Part shown: positions 1 through 6,360 of the stretch, in pieces
How the letters are laid out: every line of letters starts with the position of its first letter
How positions within the stretch are numbered: the first letter of the stretch is position 1
NCBI GenBank assembly: GCA_002325785.1
Contig: DCSU01000155.1
Span: 1-23,298, forward strand
Length of the DNA: 23,298 bases
Direction of reading: 5' to 3'
Source: Bacteroidales bacterium UBA1458
GTDB lineage: Bacteria > Bacteroidota > Bacteroidia > Bacteroidales > VadinHA17
Program-made: the position numbers and the translations under genes
The notes under the pieces: model-generated
Seen by the model: the letters and a program-made list of their open reading frames with translations, nothing else
The model's database searches: none
Told to the model about the DNA's origin: nothing

Positions 1-104
1 GTTTCCAAACCAGCTGCCAGTTCAACCAGTTTTTCATGCTCTGAAACCAGGGCTTCCACTGATCTTCTGAGCAAAAGATACTCTTCATATCCCTTTGCGT
101 TCAT
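1..104 (-). CDS. N-terminal fragment of an unrecognised protein (runs off left edge)
   Basis: The minus strand is open from an ATG at 104-102 to the window edge and gives 34 codons beginning MNAKGYEEYLLLRRSVEALV. The peptide is rich in Glu, Leu and Lys and looks like an amphipathic helix, possibly the start of a coiled coil. No family is recognised from so short a piece. Its reality is supported by a near-perfect Bacteroidota-type promoter just upstream at 122-152 on the same strand, which leaves a short leader of about 10-15 bases. It is divergent from the M23 peptidase gene. Confidence 0.6.
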   Translation of the reverse strand, partial: MNAKGYEEYLLLRRSVEALVSEHEKLVELAAGLE

Positions 105-121
105 GACTGCCAACTATATTG

Positions 122-152
122 CAAAAGTAACATTTCTTTCACTCTTTTCAAA
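122..152 (-). promoter_or_regulatory. Bacteroidota-type promoter for the left-edge gene
   Basis: Read on the minus strand, TTTG (152-149) is followed by exactly 19 bases and then TACTTTTG (129-122). This matches the known Bacteroidota -33/-7 consensus TTTG...TAnnTTTG. Transcription would start around 115-117, just ahead of the ATG at 104. Confidence 0.75.
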
Positions 153-168
153 AAAAGATGGCATTAAG

Positions 169-199
169 TTTGCGCTTTAAGGACAGAACTTTAGTTTTG
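169..199 (+). promoter_or_regulatory. Bacteroidota-type promoter for the M23 peptidase gene
   Basis: TTTG (169-172), a 19-base spacer and TAGTTTTG (192-199) match the -33/-7 consensus of the phylum. The predicted start of transcription is about 205, leaving a leader of only about 10 bases before the ATG at 216. It is back to back with the minus-strand promoter, with 16 bases between the two -33 elements. Confidence 0.78.
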
Positions 200-215
200 C
201 AGATTCGACGCCGCC

Positions 216-1931
216 ATGAACCGTAAAACCTTACTTTTTGCTGTTGTTCTAACAGTATCCGCCAATATTTGTTCACAGATCCCTGATAAGGATCTGTTCG
301 TCTCTCCTCTCCGTGATGCGCCTTCTCTCTCTGCCAGCTTTGCTGAGCTGAGAAGTGACCATTTTCATTCCGGCCTTGACTACAGGACCGGAGGCATGAC
401 GGGCAAGGATGTGCTTGCCGTTGATGAGGGGTATGTCTACAGGATCTCTGTCAGTCCAACTGGATTCGGTAAGGCAGTATATGTCAGGCACTCTTCGGGA
501 TACTCCTCAGTTTACGGACATCTCAAAGGTTTCCGTCCGGACATTGAGGAGTATGTTAAGAAACGACAGTATGAGTTGAAGAGCTTCAGTGTCTCTCTTT
601 TTCCACAGCGTGATCAGTTCATGGTAGCCCGCGGTGAGGTCATTGCATGGTCAGGAAACACCGGCGGATCGTCAGGCCCGCACCTGCACTTTGAACTGAG
701 GGAGTCATCAAGCGAGGACCCGGTGAATCCCCTTCTGTTTGACCTGGGAATAAGTGACAGGGTCAGGCCGGTGATAGAGAAGGTGATACTATACCCCCTC
801 TCACGAAGCTCCTCAGTAAACAGAAGCTTCGGCAGCAGGACGCTCAGGATAGTACCTTCCAACGGATCCTACGGAGTGGCATCGGAAGAGATACCTCTGG
901 TGTACGGAGAGACGGGCATCGGAATTAAATGCTGGGACAGTTTTGACAACAGTACAAACAGGTGCGGTGTCTATTCCATTGAGATGCTTGTTGACGGGTT
1001 GAAGATTTACGGTTTCACTGCCGACCGTTTTGCATACAGTGAGTCGAGATATATAAACAGCCATATTGATTATGCTGCTAAGGCAACCGGCAATGAATAT
1101 ATCCACAGGCTCTTCCTCCAGCCGGGAAACAGGCTCTCAATGTATGACAGGCATGCAGGCCGGGGCATTCTGAGATTCACCGGTGACGGCGAACATGATG
1201 TAAAAATAACGGTTACCGACTCCCACGGCAACAGATCATGGGTGGAATTTAAAGTCAGGTCAGTCTCCACCCCTCCCGTTATTCCGTCAGCGGTCAGCTT
1301 CAGCAAGATATTGCCCTACGGTAAGGCCTCCGATTTTTCCGCTGACGGCATAAGGCTGCACTTTCCCGCCGGAACTCTTTATGACACCCTCTTCTTTGTT
1401 TATAAGCTCAGGAACCATACCCGCACATACCTGTCTCCGATACATTCGGTTCATAACGAGACTGTTGCAGTCCATAACCGGTTCAGAATCTCAATCAGGC
1501 CTGACACCGTGATCACTGGCATGGAAGCCGGACTGTGTCTCGCACAGGTGAACGGTAAGGGTGTCTCATCTTACTCCGGTGGAGAATTCAAATACGGATA
1601 TGTGAGCGGCGAGGTGAACAAACTCGGCGACTATACTGTGACCATTGACTCGGTGCCACCGGTCATAAAGCCCTCCTTTGCCAGAGGCGCCAATCTTTCA
1701 GGAAGAGAGATGTTCACCGTTACCATTACAGATAATTTCTCAGGCATAAAAAGCTACGAGACACTGATTGACGGCGAATGGGCCCTGGCAGAATATGATG
1801 CTAAGAACAACCTGCTTATTTACAGGCCGGAGAAACCATATTTAAAAGAAAACACCCTTCACCAGATGGAACTCAAAGTTACTGATAACCGCGGTAACAG
1901 CTCCGTGCTGAAGAGTGAATTCAGATGGTAA
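216..1931 (+). CDS. Secreted M23-family (LytM) metallopeptidase
   Basis: This 571-residue protein is predicted to cut peptidoglycan peptide bridges outside the cytoplasm. An N-terminal signal peptide (about residues 1-20) precedes a LytM domain at about 45-175. The zinc and catalytic motifs are intact: H51-x3-D55, GH102LKG and H156-L-H158 in a GPHLHFE context. The remaining 390 residues are beta-rich, with Ig/fibronectin-like stretches such as repeated 'VTDSHGNRS', 'ITDNFSGIKSY' and 'VTDNRGNSS' motifs. This long non-catalytic tail is common in Bacteroidota M23 proteins. It has its own promoter at 169-199 and ends 9 bases from the convergent nucleotidyltransferase. The precise bond cleaved, and whether it is truly enzymatic or only an activator like EnvC, cannot be told. 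Confidence 0.9.
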   Translation: MNRKTLLFAVVLTVSANICSQIPDKDLFVSPLRDAPSLSASFAELRSDHFHSGLDYRTGGMTGKDVLAVDEGYVYRISVSPTGFGKAVYVRHSSGYSSVYGHLKGFRPDIEEYVKKRQYELKSFSVSLFPQRDQFMVARGEVIAWSGNTGGSSGPHLHFELRESSSEDPVNPLLFDLGISDRVRPVIEKVILYPLSRSSSVNRSFGSRTLRIVPSNGSYGVASEEIPLVYGETGIGIKCWDSFDNSTNRCGVYSIEMLVDGLKIYGFTADRFAYSESRYINSHIDYAAKATGNEYIHRLFLQPGNRLSMYDRHAGRGILRFTGDGEHDVKITVTDSHGNRSWVEFKVRSVSTPPVIPSAVSFSKILPYGKASDFSADGIRLHFPAGTLYDTLFFVYKLRNHTRTYLSPIHSVHNETVAVHNRFRISIRPDTVITGMEAGLCLAQVNGKGVSSYSGGEFKYGYVSGEVNKLGDYTVTIDSVPPVIKPSFARGANLSGREMFTVTITDNFSGIKSYETLIDGEWALAEYDAKNNLLIYRPEKPYLKENTLHQMELKVTDNRGNSSVLKSEFRW

Positions 1932-1940
1932 AAAGAGTTC

Positions 1941-2840
1941 TCAGAATAGCTTTTCGGGATATACACCCGCATCAACCATCTTCCTTATGCTCTCAACCAC
2001 AAACGGTTTGTCCTCACGGTAGGTAACGCCAAACCAGTGGCTGTTGCTCCGGAGGATCTGGATGGTTATCTCTCCCTTTTTCACGAATTTGTCAAGTGAT
2101 GTCGGGATATCAAGCTCAGCCTTGGGATCAGTAATCTTTTCGTCCAGGAACTTACTGAACTCAATGTTAAGGTATTTATATACAGATGGCTTGAAGCCGA
2201 AGAGGTTCATTGATACGATCTCATCACCGGTATACTGGTTGTTTTTCCCTTCTGCATCAGGAGCAAATACGCCGTCAGGACGCTTCTCTATGCCACGGGT
2301 CTCAACCATATGCTGCAGGAAACCGTCGTTACTCACCTGGCATATGCCCCGGTTGACATGACCGTGGTCTGAAAGGGTGTTGCCAAGACGGTAGCCGACG
2401 ATGCAGAAATTGGTATCATCCTTGTCATTGGTCAGGAAGTCGTACAGCACCTTGAAAGAGTCAACACCATAATAGTCATCGGCATTGATGACACCGAACG
2501 GTTCATGTATCTTCGGTTCAGTTACCAGTATGGCATGACTCGTTCCCCAGGGCTTCTGACGGCCATCAGGGACCTTATAACCAGCCGGAAGATTACCCAG
2601 TTCCTGGAAGACGTAGTCAATCTCGATGACATCCTTCAATCTTTTAATAAAAGTCTCCTTGAACTGCTCCTCAATATCACGCCTTATCACAAAGACCACC
2701 TTGCCGAAACCGGCTCGCTTTGCGTCATAAATTGAATAGTCAATTATTGTCTCTCCCGATGGTCCGACCTGGTCAAGCTGTTTATTGCCGCCATATCTGC
2801 TGCCCATCCCGGCAGCCAGTACCAATAATGTAGGTTTCAT
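1941..2840 (-). CDS. Sugar-phosphate nucleotidyltransferase family protein
   Basis: This 299-residue protein has a GT-A-like nucleotidyltransferase fold. It probably transfers a nucleoside monophosphate to a sugar 1-phosphate. The nucleotide-binding signature LAAGMGSRYGG-K lies at residues 8-20, followed by QVGPSGE. The metal-binding acidic pair is in INADDYYG (D121, D122), and WGTSHAIL (98-105) fits the second nucleotide loop. The length is typical of the stand-alone enzymes in this phylum. There is no left-handed beta-helix, so it is not a GlmU-type fusion. The sugar is unknown; a role in cell-wall amino-sugar salvage is possible but not shown. It is a single gene convergent with the M23 peptidase. 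No match to the -7 element TAnnTTTG was seen upstream. Confidence 0.85.
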   Translation of the reverse strand: MKPTLLVLAAGMGSRYGGNKQLDQVGPSGETIIDYSIYDAKRAGFGKVVFVIRRDIEEQFKETFIKRLKDVIEIDYVFQELGNLPAGYKVPDGRQKPWGTSHAILVTEPKIHEPFGVINADDYYGVDSFKVLYDFLTNDKDDTNFCIVGYRLGNTLSDHGHVNRGICQVSNDGFLQHMVETRGIEKRPDGVFAPDAEGKNNQYTGDEIVSMNLFGFKPSVYKYLNIEFSKFLDEKITDPKAELDIPTSLDKFVKKGEITIQILRSNSHWFGVTYREDKPFVVESIRKMVDAGVYPEKLF

Positions 2841-2938
2841 AATATAGAAATTTATTTGTTAGGTAAGTCTGATTTAATGTTTTAGATCACACAATAATAC
2901 CTAAATATTATGTACTTTCAAAGCCTCGAAAAAAAGAT

Positions 2939-3691
2939 TTGTCGTTTCTGGTAGAAATATGCGTTGACTCAGTTGAGTCTGCCACTGTTGCCGAAGCTGC
3001 CGGAGCCGGAAGGATAGAGCTTTGTTCTGCCCTTTCCGAAGGCGGAGTCACTCCCAGTGCCGGACTGATTGAATCGGTCCGGCGCAATATCGCGATTAAG
3101 GTGCATGTTCTAATACGGCCCAGGGGTGGCGATTTTCTTTACAGCGACAACGATTTCAGCGTTATGCGCCGCGACATTGATATGGCAGGCGAATACGGGG
3201 CTGACGGTATTGTGACGGGTATTCTTAACAGGGATGGGACGGTGGATGTTGACCGCACTGCCCTGCTGACAGAATATGCTGCTCCCATGAGCGTAACATT
3301 TCACAGGGCATTTGACCTTTGCCGCGATCCCAGACAGGCCCTCACGGATATCATCAGTGCCGGCGCGGCGCGGATACTCACCTCCGGCCAGGCAAGATCA
3401 GCCATTGAGGGGGCTGCACTGATCAAAACCCTTGGGGCAGAGGCCACGGGACGGATAGGCATCATGCCCGGAGGAGGCATAGACGAATACAACATTGCCC
3501 TGCTGGCCGCCACAACAGGCGCCAGGGAATACCACCTCTCCGGCCGACGGCAGAGAGAGAGCCGGATGACCTTCCGCAGAAAAGGAATCTACATGGGCGA
3601 CCCCCGCCTGCAGTCGGAATACATTATCAAAAGCGCCGACACCGAACGGATCAGGGCAATAATTATGATTCTTAAGGGTGTTGTTTTTTAA
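2939..3691 (+). CDS. cutC: CutC family protein (copper homeostasis)
   Basis: This 250-residue TIM-barrel protein belongs to the CutC family, long linked to copper tolerance although its biochemical role is still debated. Family motifs run the full length: EICVDSVESA near the N-terminus, ELCSALSEGGVTPSAG, IRPRGGDF, GADGIVTG, TFHRAFD, ILTSGQ, IMPGGGI and EYHLSG. The reading frame is closed by a stop at 2870 and has no in-frame ATG before the first conserved motif, so TTG at 2939 is the best start. It gives an N-terminus of the usual CutC length. It is read divergently from the nucleotidyltransferase, with about 100 bases between them. Confidence 0.92.
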   Translation: MSFLVEICVDSVESATVAEAAGAGRIELCSALSEGGVTPSAGLIESVRRNIAIKVHVLIRPRGGDFLYSDNDFSVMRRDIDMAGEYGADGIVTGILNRDGTVDVDRTALLTEYAAPMSVTFHRAFDLCRDPRQALTDIISAGAARILTSGQARSAIEGAALIKTLGAEATGRIGIMPGGGIDEYNIALLAATTGAREYHLSGRRQRESRMTFRRKGIYMGDPRLQSEYIIKSADTERIRAIIMILKGVVF

Positions 3692-3709
3692 TTAAAGATG
3701 CTATTTTTG
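3681..3709 (+). promoter_or_regulatory. Probable promoter for the C69 dipeptidase gene
   Basis: TTG (3681-3683), an 18-base spacer and TATTTTTG (3702-3709) approximate the Bacteroidota promoter. The -7 element overlaps a small palindrome, GGAAC-CT-GTTCC (3709-3720). The leader to the ATG at 3790 would be about 70 bases. Confidence 0.5.
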
Positions 3710-3789
3710 GAACCTGTTCCGCCAGCTAAGAGATTGCCCGGAACGCAATAATTGTTTATTATTTAGAAACTTAAAATAATTCGATAAGT

Positions 3790-5505
3790 ATGAAAAGGAT
3801 CACCGCACTGATGGTGTGCCTGTTGTTCTCTGTTTTCATTGTTTCAGAGAAGAGTACGGCATGCACCAACTTCCTTGTAACAAAAGGCGCCACAAAGGAC
3901 GGCTCAACCATGATCACCTACTCGGCTGACTCACACGTACTTTACGGTGAGCTGTACTACTGGCCGGCAATGAAATACAAACCCGGTACCATGGTTGATG
4001 TATACGAATGGGACACGGGCAAATTCCTCGGCACAATTGAACAGGCCCCGGTCACCTTCTCGGTTGTGGGAAACATAAACCAGCATCAGGTGGCTATCGG
4101 AGAGACAACCTACGGTGGGCGTAGCGAGCTCCATAACCCTGACGGTATCATCGATTACGGCAGCCTGATCTACCTTGCCCTCCAGAGGTCAAAGAACGCC
4201 CGCGAGGCGATCTACAACATGGTTCAGCTTACCGAAAAATACGGCTACTGCAGCTCAGGTGAATCATTCTCAATTTCCGACCCCAACGAGGTTTGGATCA
4301 TGGAACTGATTGGCAAGGGCCCGGGTAAAAAGGGCCTGTCATTCGTTGCCCGGAGAATACCTGACGGTTACATCTCCGGCCATGCCAACCAGGCAAGGAT
4401 ACAAACCTTCCCTCTCGCAAACGGCACAACTTCCATAACAACGGCAGAGCTTGACAAGGTATTCAATCCTGAGGTTGAGACCGTGTACTCCGCTGACCTG
4501 GTGGATGTGGCACGCGGCTTCGGATGGTATGATGGTGCTGATGCTGACTTCAGCTTCAGCGATGTATATGCTCCCGTGGATTTCAGCGGAGCCCGCTTCT
4601 GCGATGCACGCGTATGGTCAGGATTCAACAAGGTCAACAGCACAATGGGAGATTATCTCAATTATGCAATGGGTTATGACCTCACCAACAGGATGCCACT
4701 CTGGATCAAGCCCGACAGGAAACTTGGCGTTGATGACGTGATGGGCCTGATGAGAGACTACTACCAGGATACTCCCATGGACATGAAGCAGGACGTTGGC
4801 GCAGGCCCGTATCTCAGCACTGTCAGATGGAGGCCCATGAGCTGGACCGTTGACGGTCAGTCATACTTGCATGAGAGAGCCATCTCAACCCAGCAGACCG
4901 GATTCTCGTTCGTCACACAGTCGCGCAGCTGGCTCCCCGACCCGGTCGGAGGAATTATCTGGTTCGGTGTTGACGACACTTATTACACAGTCTATACCCC
5001 TATGTACTGCGGCATAACTTCAGTACCATCCTCCTTTGCGGTTGGCAACGGAAACATCATGACCTACAGCGCTGATGCTGCCTTCTGGGTCTTCAACGAG
5101 GTCACCAATTTTGTCTATACGCGCGCGTGCGACATGACACCTGACCTGCAGGCAAAGCAAAAAGAGCTTGAGCAGAAATATATCATGGAGACAGCTGAGA
5201 TAGACACCAAAGCTGCCGAACTCTTTAAAAGCACTGCCAAAGGATCCGCCAAAAAGGCAACGGATTTCATTACTGCCTACTCCGTCAATGCAGGAAACAA
5301 TACCGTCACAGAATGGAGAGAGCTCTACAAGCATCTGTTTACCAAGTATATGGATGGGAATATCAAGACGAGCAGATCTCTTCCGGAAGGATATAAGTAC
5401 ATCACTCCTGAGGTGAAACAGCCCGGTTACCCGCAGGACTGGCTTATGAGAATCGTACTTGATTCCGGGGATAAACTGAAGATGCCGGCAGTCGCAGGTC
5501 ACTGA
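3790..5505 (+). CDS. Secreted C69-family dipeptidase
   Basis: This 571-residue protein is a peptidase family C69 (PepD-like) dipeptidase, an N-terminal nucleophile hydrolase. A hydrophobic signal peptide ends in STA, directly before Cys25 in STA-CTNFLV. In this family the Cys becomes the N-terminal nucleophile after processing, so export and activation may be the same cleavage. Downstream motifs fit the family: YSADSHVLYGEL, INQHQVAIGETTYGGR, DYGSLIYLAL and FSISDPNEVWIMELIGKG. The full length matches Bacteroidota homologues, which probably digest dipeptides in the periplasm. It is a single gene between cutC and rplS. No fault is seen in the reading frame. Confidence 0.9.
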   Translation: MKRITALMVCLLFSVFIVSEKSTACTNFLVTKGATKDGSTMITYSADSHVLYGELYYWPAMKYKPGTMVDVYEWDTGKFLGTIEQAPVTFSVVGNINQHQVAIGETTYGGRSELHNPDGIIDYGSLIYLALQRSKNAREAIYNMVQLTEKYGYCSSGESFSISDPNEVWIMELIGKGPGKKGLSFVARRIPDGYISGHANQARIQTFPLANGTTSITTAELDKVFNPEVETVYSADLVDVARGFGWYDGADADFSFSDVYAPVDFSGARFCDARVWSGFNKVNSTMGDYLNYAMGYDLTNRMPLWIKPDRKLGVDDVMGLMRDYYQDTPMDMKQDVGAGPYLSTVRWRPMSWTVDGQSYLHERAISTQQTGFSFVTQSRSWLPDPVGGIIWFGVDDTYYTVYTPMYCGITSVPSSFAVGNGNIMTYSADAAFWVFNEVTNFVYTRACDMTPDLQAKQKELEQKYIMETAEIDTKAAELFKSTAKGSAKKATDFITAYSVNAGNNTVTEWRELYKHLFTKYMDGNIKTSRSLPEGYKYITPEVKQPGYPQDWLMRIVLDSGDKLKMPAVAGH

Positions 5506-5530
5506 TCTCTACTGATTCTGCAATAATTAA

Positions 5531-5563
5531 TTTGCAGATAATTAAAAAATATTTTTACCTTTG
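5531..5563 (+). promoter_or_regulatory. Promoter of rplS
   Basis: TTTG (5531-5534), a 21-base spacer and TACCTTTG (5556-5563) match the Bacteroidota consensus. Transcription would begin near 5570. This rules out the TTG at 5561 as the rplS start and supports the ATG at 5609. Confidence 0.75.
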
Positions 5564-5608
5564 CGTCCTGATTTAAAAAGAGTAAAGATTATAAAATTTA
5601 TTTGCGCG

Positions 5609-5959
5609 ATGGACTTAATGAAAGTAGTTGAAAAGGAGTACGCCACAAGCAATGACTTCCCGAAATTCAGGGCTGGTGACACTGTAACGGTACACTATAA
5701 GATCAAGGAAGGTAATAAGGAGAGGATACAGCAGTATCGCGGTGTTGTCATACAGAGATCAGGAGGAAACGGCATGACTGCTACCTTTACGGTCCGCAAA
5801 ATGTCCGGAAATATAGGTGTGGAGAGAATCTTCCCGGTCACATCGCCCTTTATTGACAAGATTGAGGTCAACAAATACGGTAAGGTACGCAGGGCACGCA
5901 TATTCTACCTGAGGAATCTCACAGGCAAGAAAGCACGTATCAGGGAGAAGATCTTCTAG
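5609..5959 (+). CDS. rplS: Large ribosomal subunit protein bL19
   Basis: This 116-residue ribosomal protein L19 sits at the interface of the 30S and 50S subunits. The family motifs are plain: FRAGDTVTVHYKI, EGNKERIQQYRGVVI, FTVRKMSGNIGVERIFP, SPFIDKIEVNKYGKVRRARI and FYLR. The open frame extends upstream to a TTG at 5561, but this lies inside the -7 promoter element. The ATG at 5609 gives MDLMKVVEKEYA, which aligns with normal L19 N-termini. The gene is monocistronic, with a strong promoter in front and an intrinsic terminator behind (5981-6005). In many bacteria rplS follows trmD and rimM, but those genes are absent here. Confidence 0.96.
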   Translation: MDLMKVVEKEYATSNDFPKFRAGDTVTVHYKIKEGNKERIQQYRGVVIQRSGGNGMTATFTVRKMSGNIGVERIFPVTSPFIDKIEVNKYGKVRRARIFYLRNLTGKKARIREKIF

Positions 5960-5980
5960 ACCTTCAGAAATTAAAAAAGA

Positions 5981-6005
5981 GCCACTGTAGAGTGGCTTTT
6001 TTTTT
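5981..6005 (+). terminator. Intrinsic terminator of rplS
   Basis: GCCACT, a GTAG loop and AGTGGC form a perfect stem (5981-5996), followed by nine T residues (5997-6005). It lies 21 bases after the rplS stop codon. Confidence 0.9.
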
Positions 6006-6065
6006 GCGGCCTGATCATGTTCATCAACCGGTCTGCCGAAGATTACAATAGTCCGGTACAGGTAT

Positions 6066-6092
6066 AAAAAAAGGGGTGCTCCGGTGCACCCC
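6066..6092 (-). terminator. Intrinsic terminator on the minus strand
   Basis: The arms GGGGTGC (6073-6079) and GCACCCC (6086-6092) form a GC-rich stem. On the minus strand it is followed by seven T residues (6072-6066), while on the plus strand no T-run follows. It therefore ends a minus-strand transcript. The AsmA-like gene already has its own hairpin at 6312-6335, so this second one suggests a separate short transcript between them. Confidence 0.75.
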
Positions 6093-6126
6093 TGATTTCA
6101 ATCGGGTCGTCAAACCATCAAAAGGA

Positions 6127-6225
6127 CTAGTACACGGTATTCTGCGGGTCCCAGTTGCACCATCCGGATGTCCAGTTCTGTGATTTAAGGTAGACTTTAT
6201 TATTGTACAAAACTCCCCATGACAT
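6127..6225 (-). CDS. Possible small peptide gene, 32 residues, Trp- and Asn-rich
   Basis: An ATG at 6225-6223 opens 32 codons ending in TAG at 6129-6127. The peptide begins MSWGVLYNNKVYL and ends WCNWDPQNTVY. It has four Trp, four Tyr, five Asn and a single Cys, and no signal peptide or membrane segment. No family is recognised. Support comes from context only. The stop codon is followed 34 bases later by a clean minus-strand terminator (6066-6092), and the region is cut off from the AsmA-like gene by another hairpin (6312-6335). No perfect promoter was found; inverted TGTTAC repeats lie at and upstream of the start. The same transcript could instead be a small non-coding RNA. Confidence 0.35.
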   Translation of the reverse strand: MSWGVLYNNKVYLKSQNWTSGWCNWDPQNTVY

Positions 6226-6305
6226 GTTACAACACTGTAACAAACCGATTACGAAATGATGACATAAATATTACAGGAATGTTACGTTGGGACAACTTTG
6301 TAACA
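6225..6305. promoter_or_regulatory. Two inverted pairs of TGTTAC/GTAACA
   Basis: TGTTAC occurs at 6225-6230 and 6280-6285, and its complement GTAACA at 6237-6242 and 6300-6305. This makes two inverted repeats with loops of 6 and 14 bases. The second pair encloses GTTG-GGA-CAAC, so it could also fold as a longer stem. The first pair overlaps the start codon of the possible 32-residue peptide. The layout fits an operator for a dimeric regulator or an RNA leader structure; the binding protein is unknown. Confidence 0.4.
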
Positions 6306-6311
6306 AAAAGG

Positions 6312-6335
6312 AAAAGAGGCTTTTAAACCTCTTTT
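6312..6335 (-). terminator. Terminator hairpin after the AsmA-like gene
   Basis: AAAAGAGG (6312-6319) and CCTCTTTT (6328-6335) are perfect complements around an 8-base loop. On the minus strand the stem is followed by a T-rich tail (6311-6306). It lies 25 bases after the stop codon of the AsmA-like gene. The symmetric A and T tracts would also allow some termination on the plus strand. Confidence 0.7.
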
Positions 6336-6360
6336 ATGAATACTGGTATTGGGGTGCCGG

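Noticed and set aside
3709..3720. Palindrome GGAAC-CT-GTTCC after cutC
   Set aside because: Only five-base arms, no similar copy seen elsewhere in the window; noted under the promoter but not called an operator.
5020..5502. A 160-codon minus-strand open frame inside the C69 dipeptidase gene
   Set aside because: The plus-strand frame has the full set of C69 features over this stretch; the antisense product has no recognisable domain.
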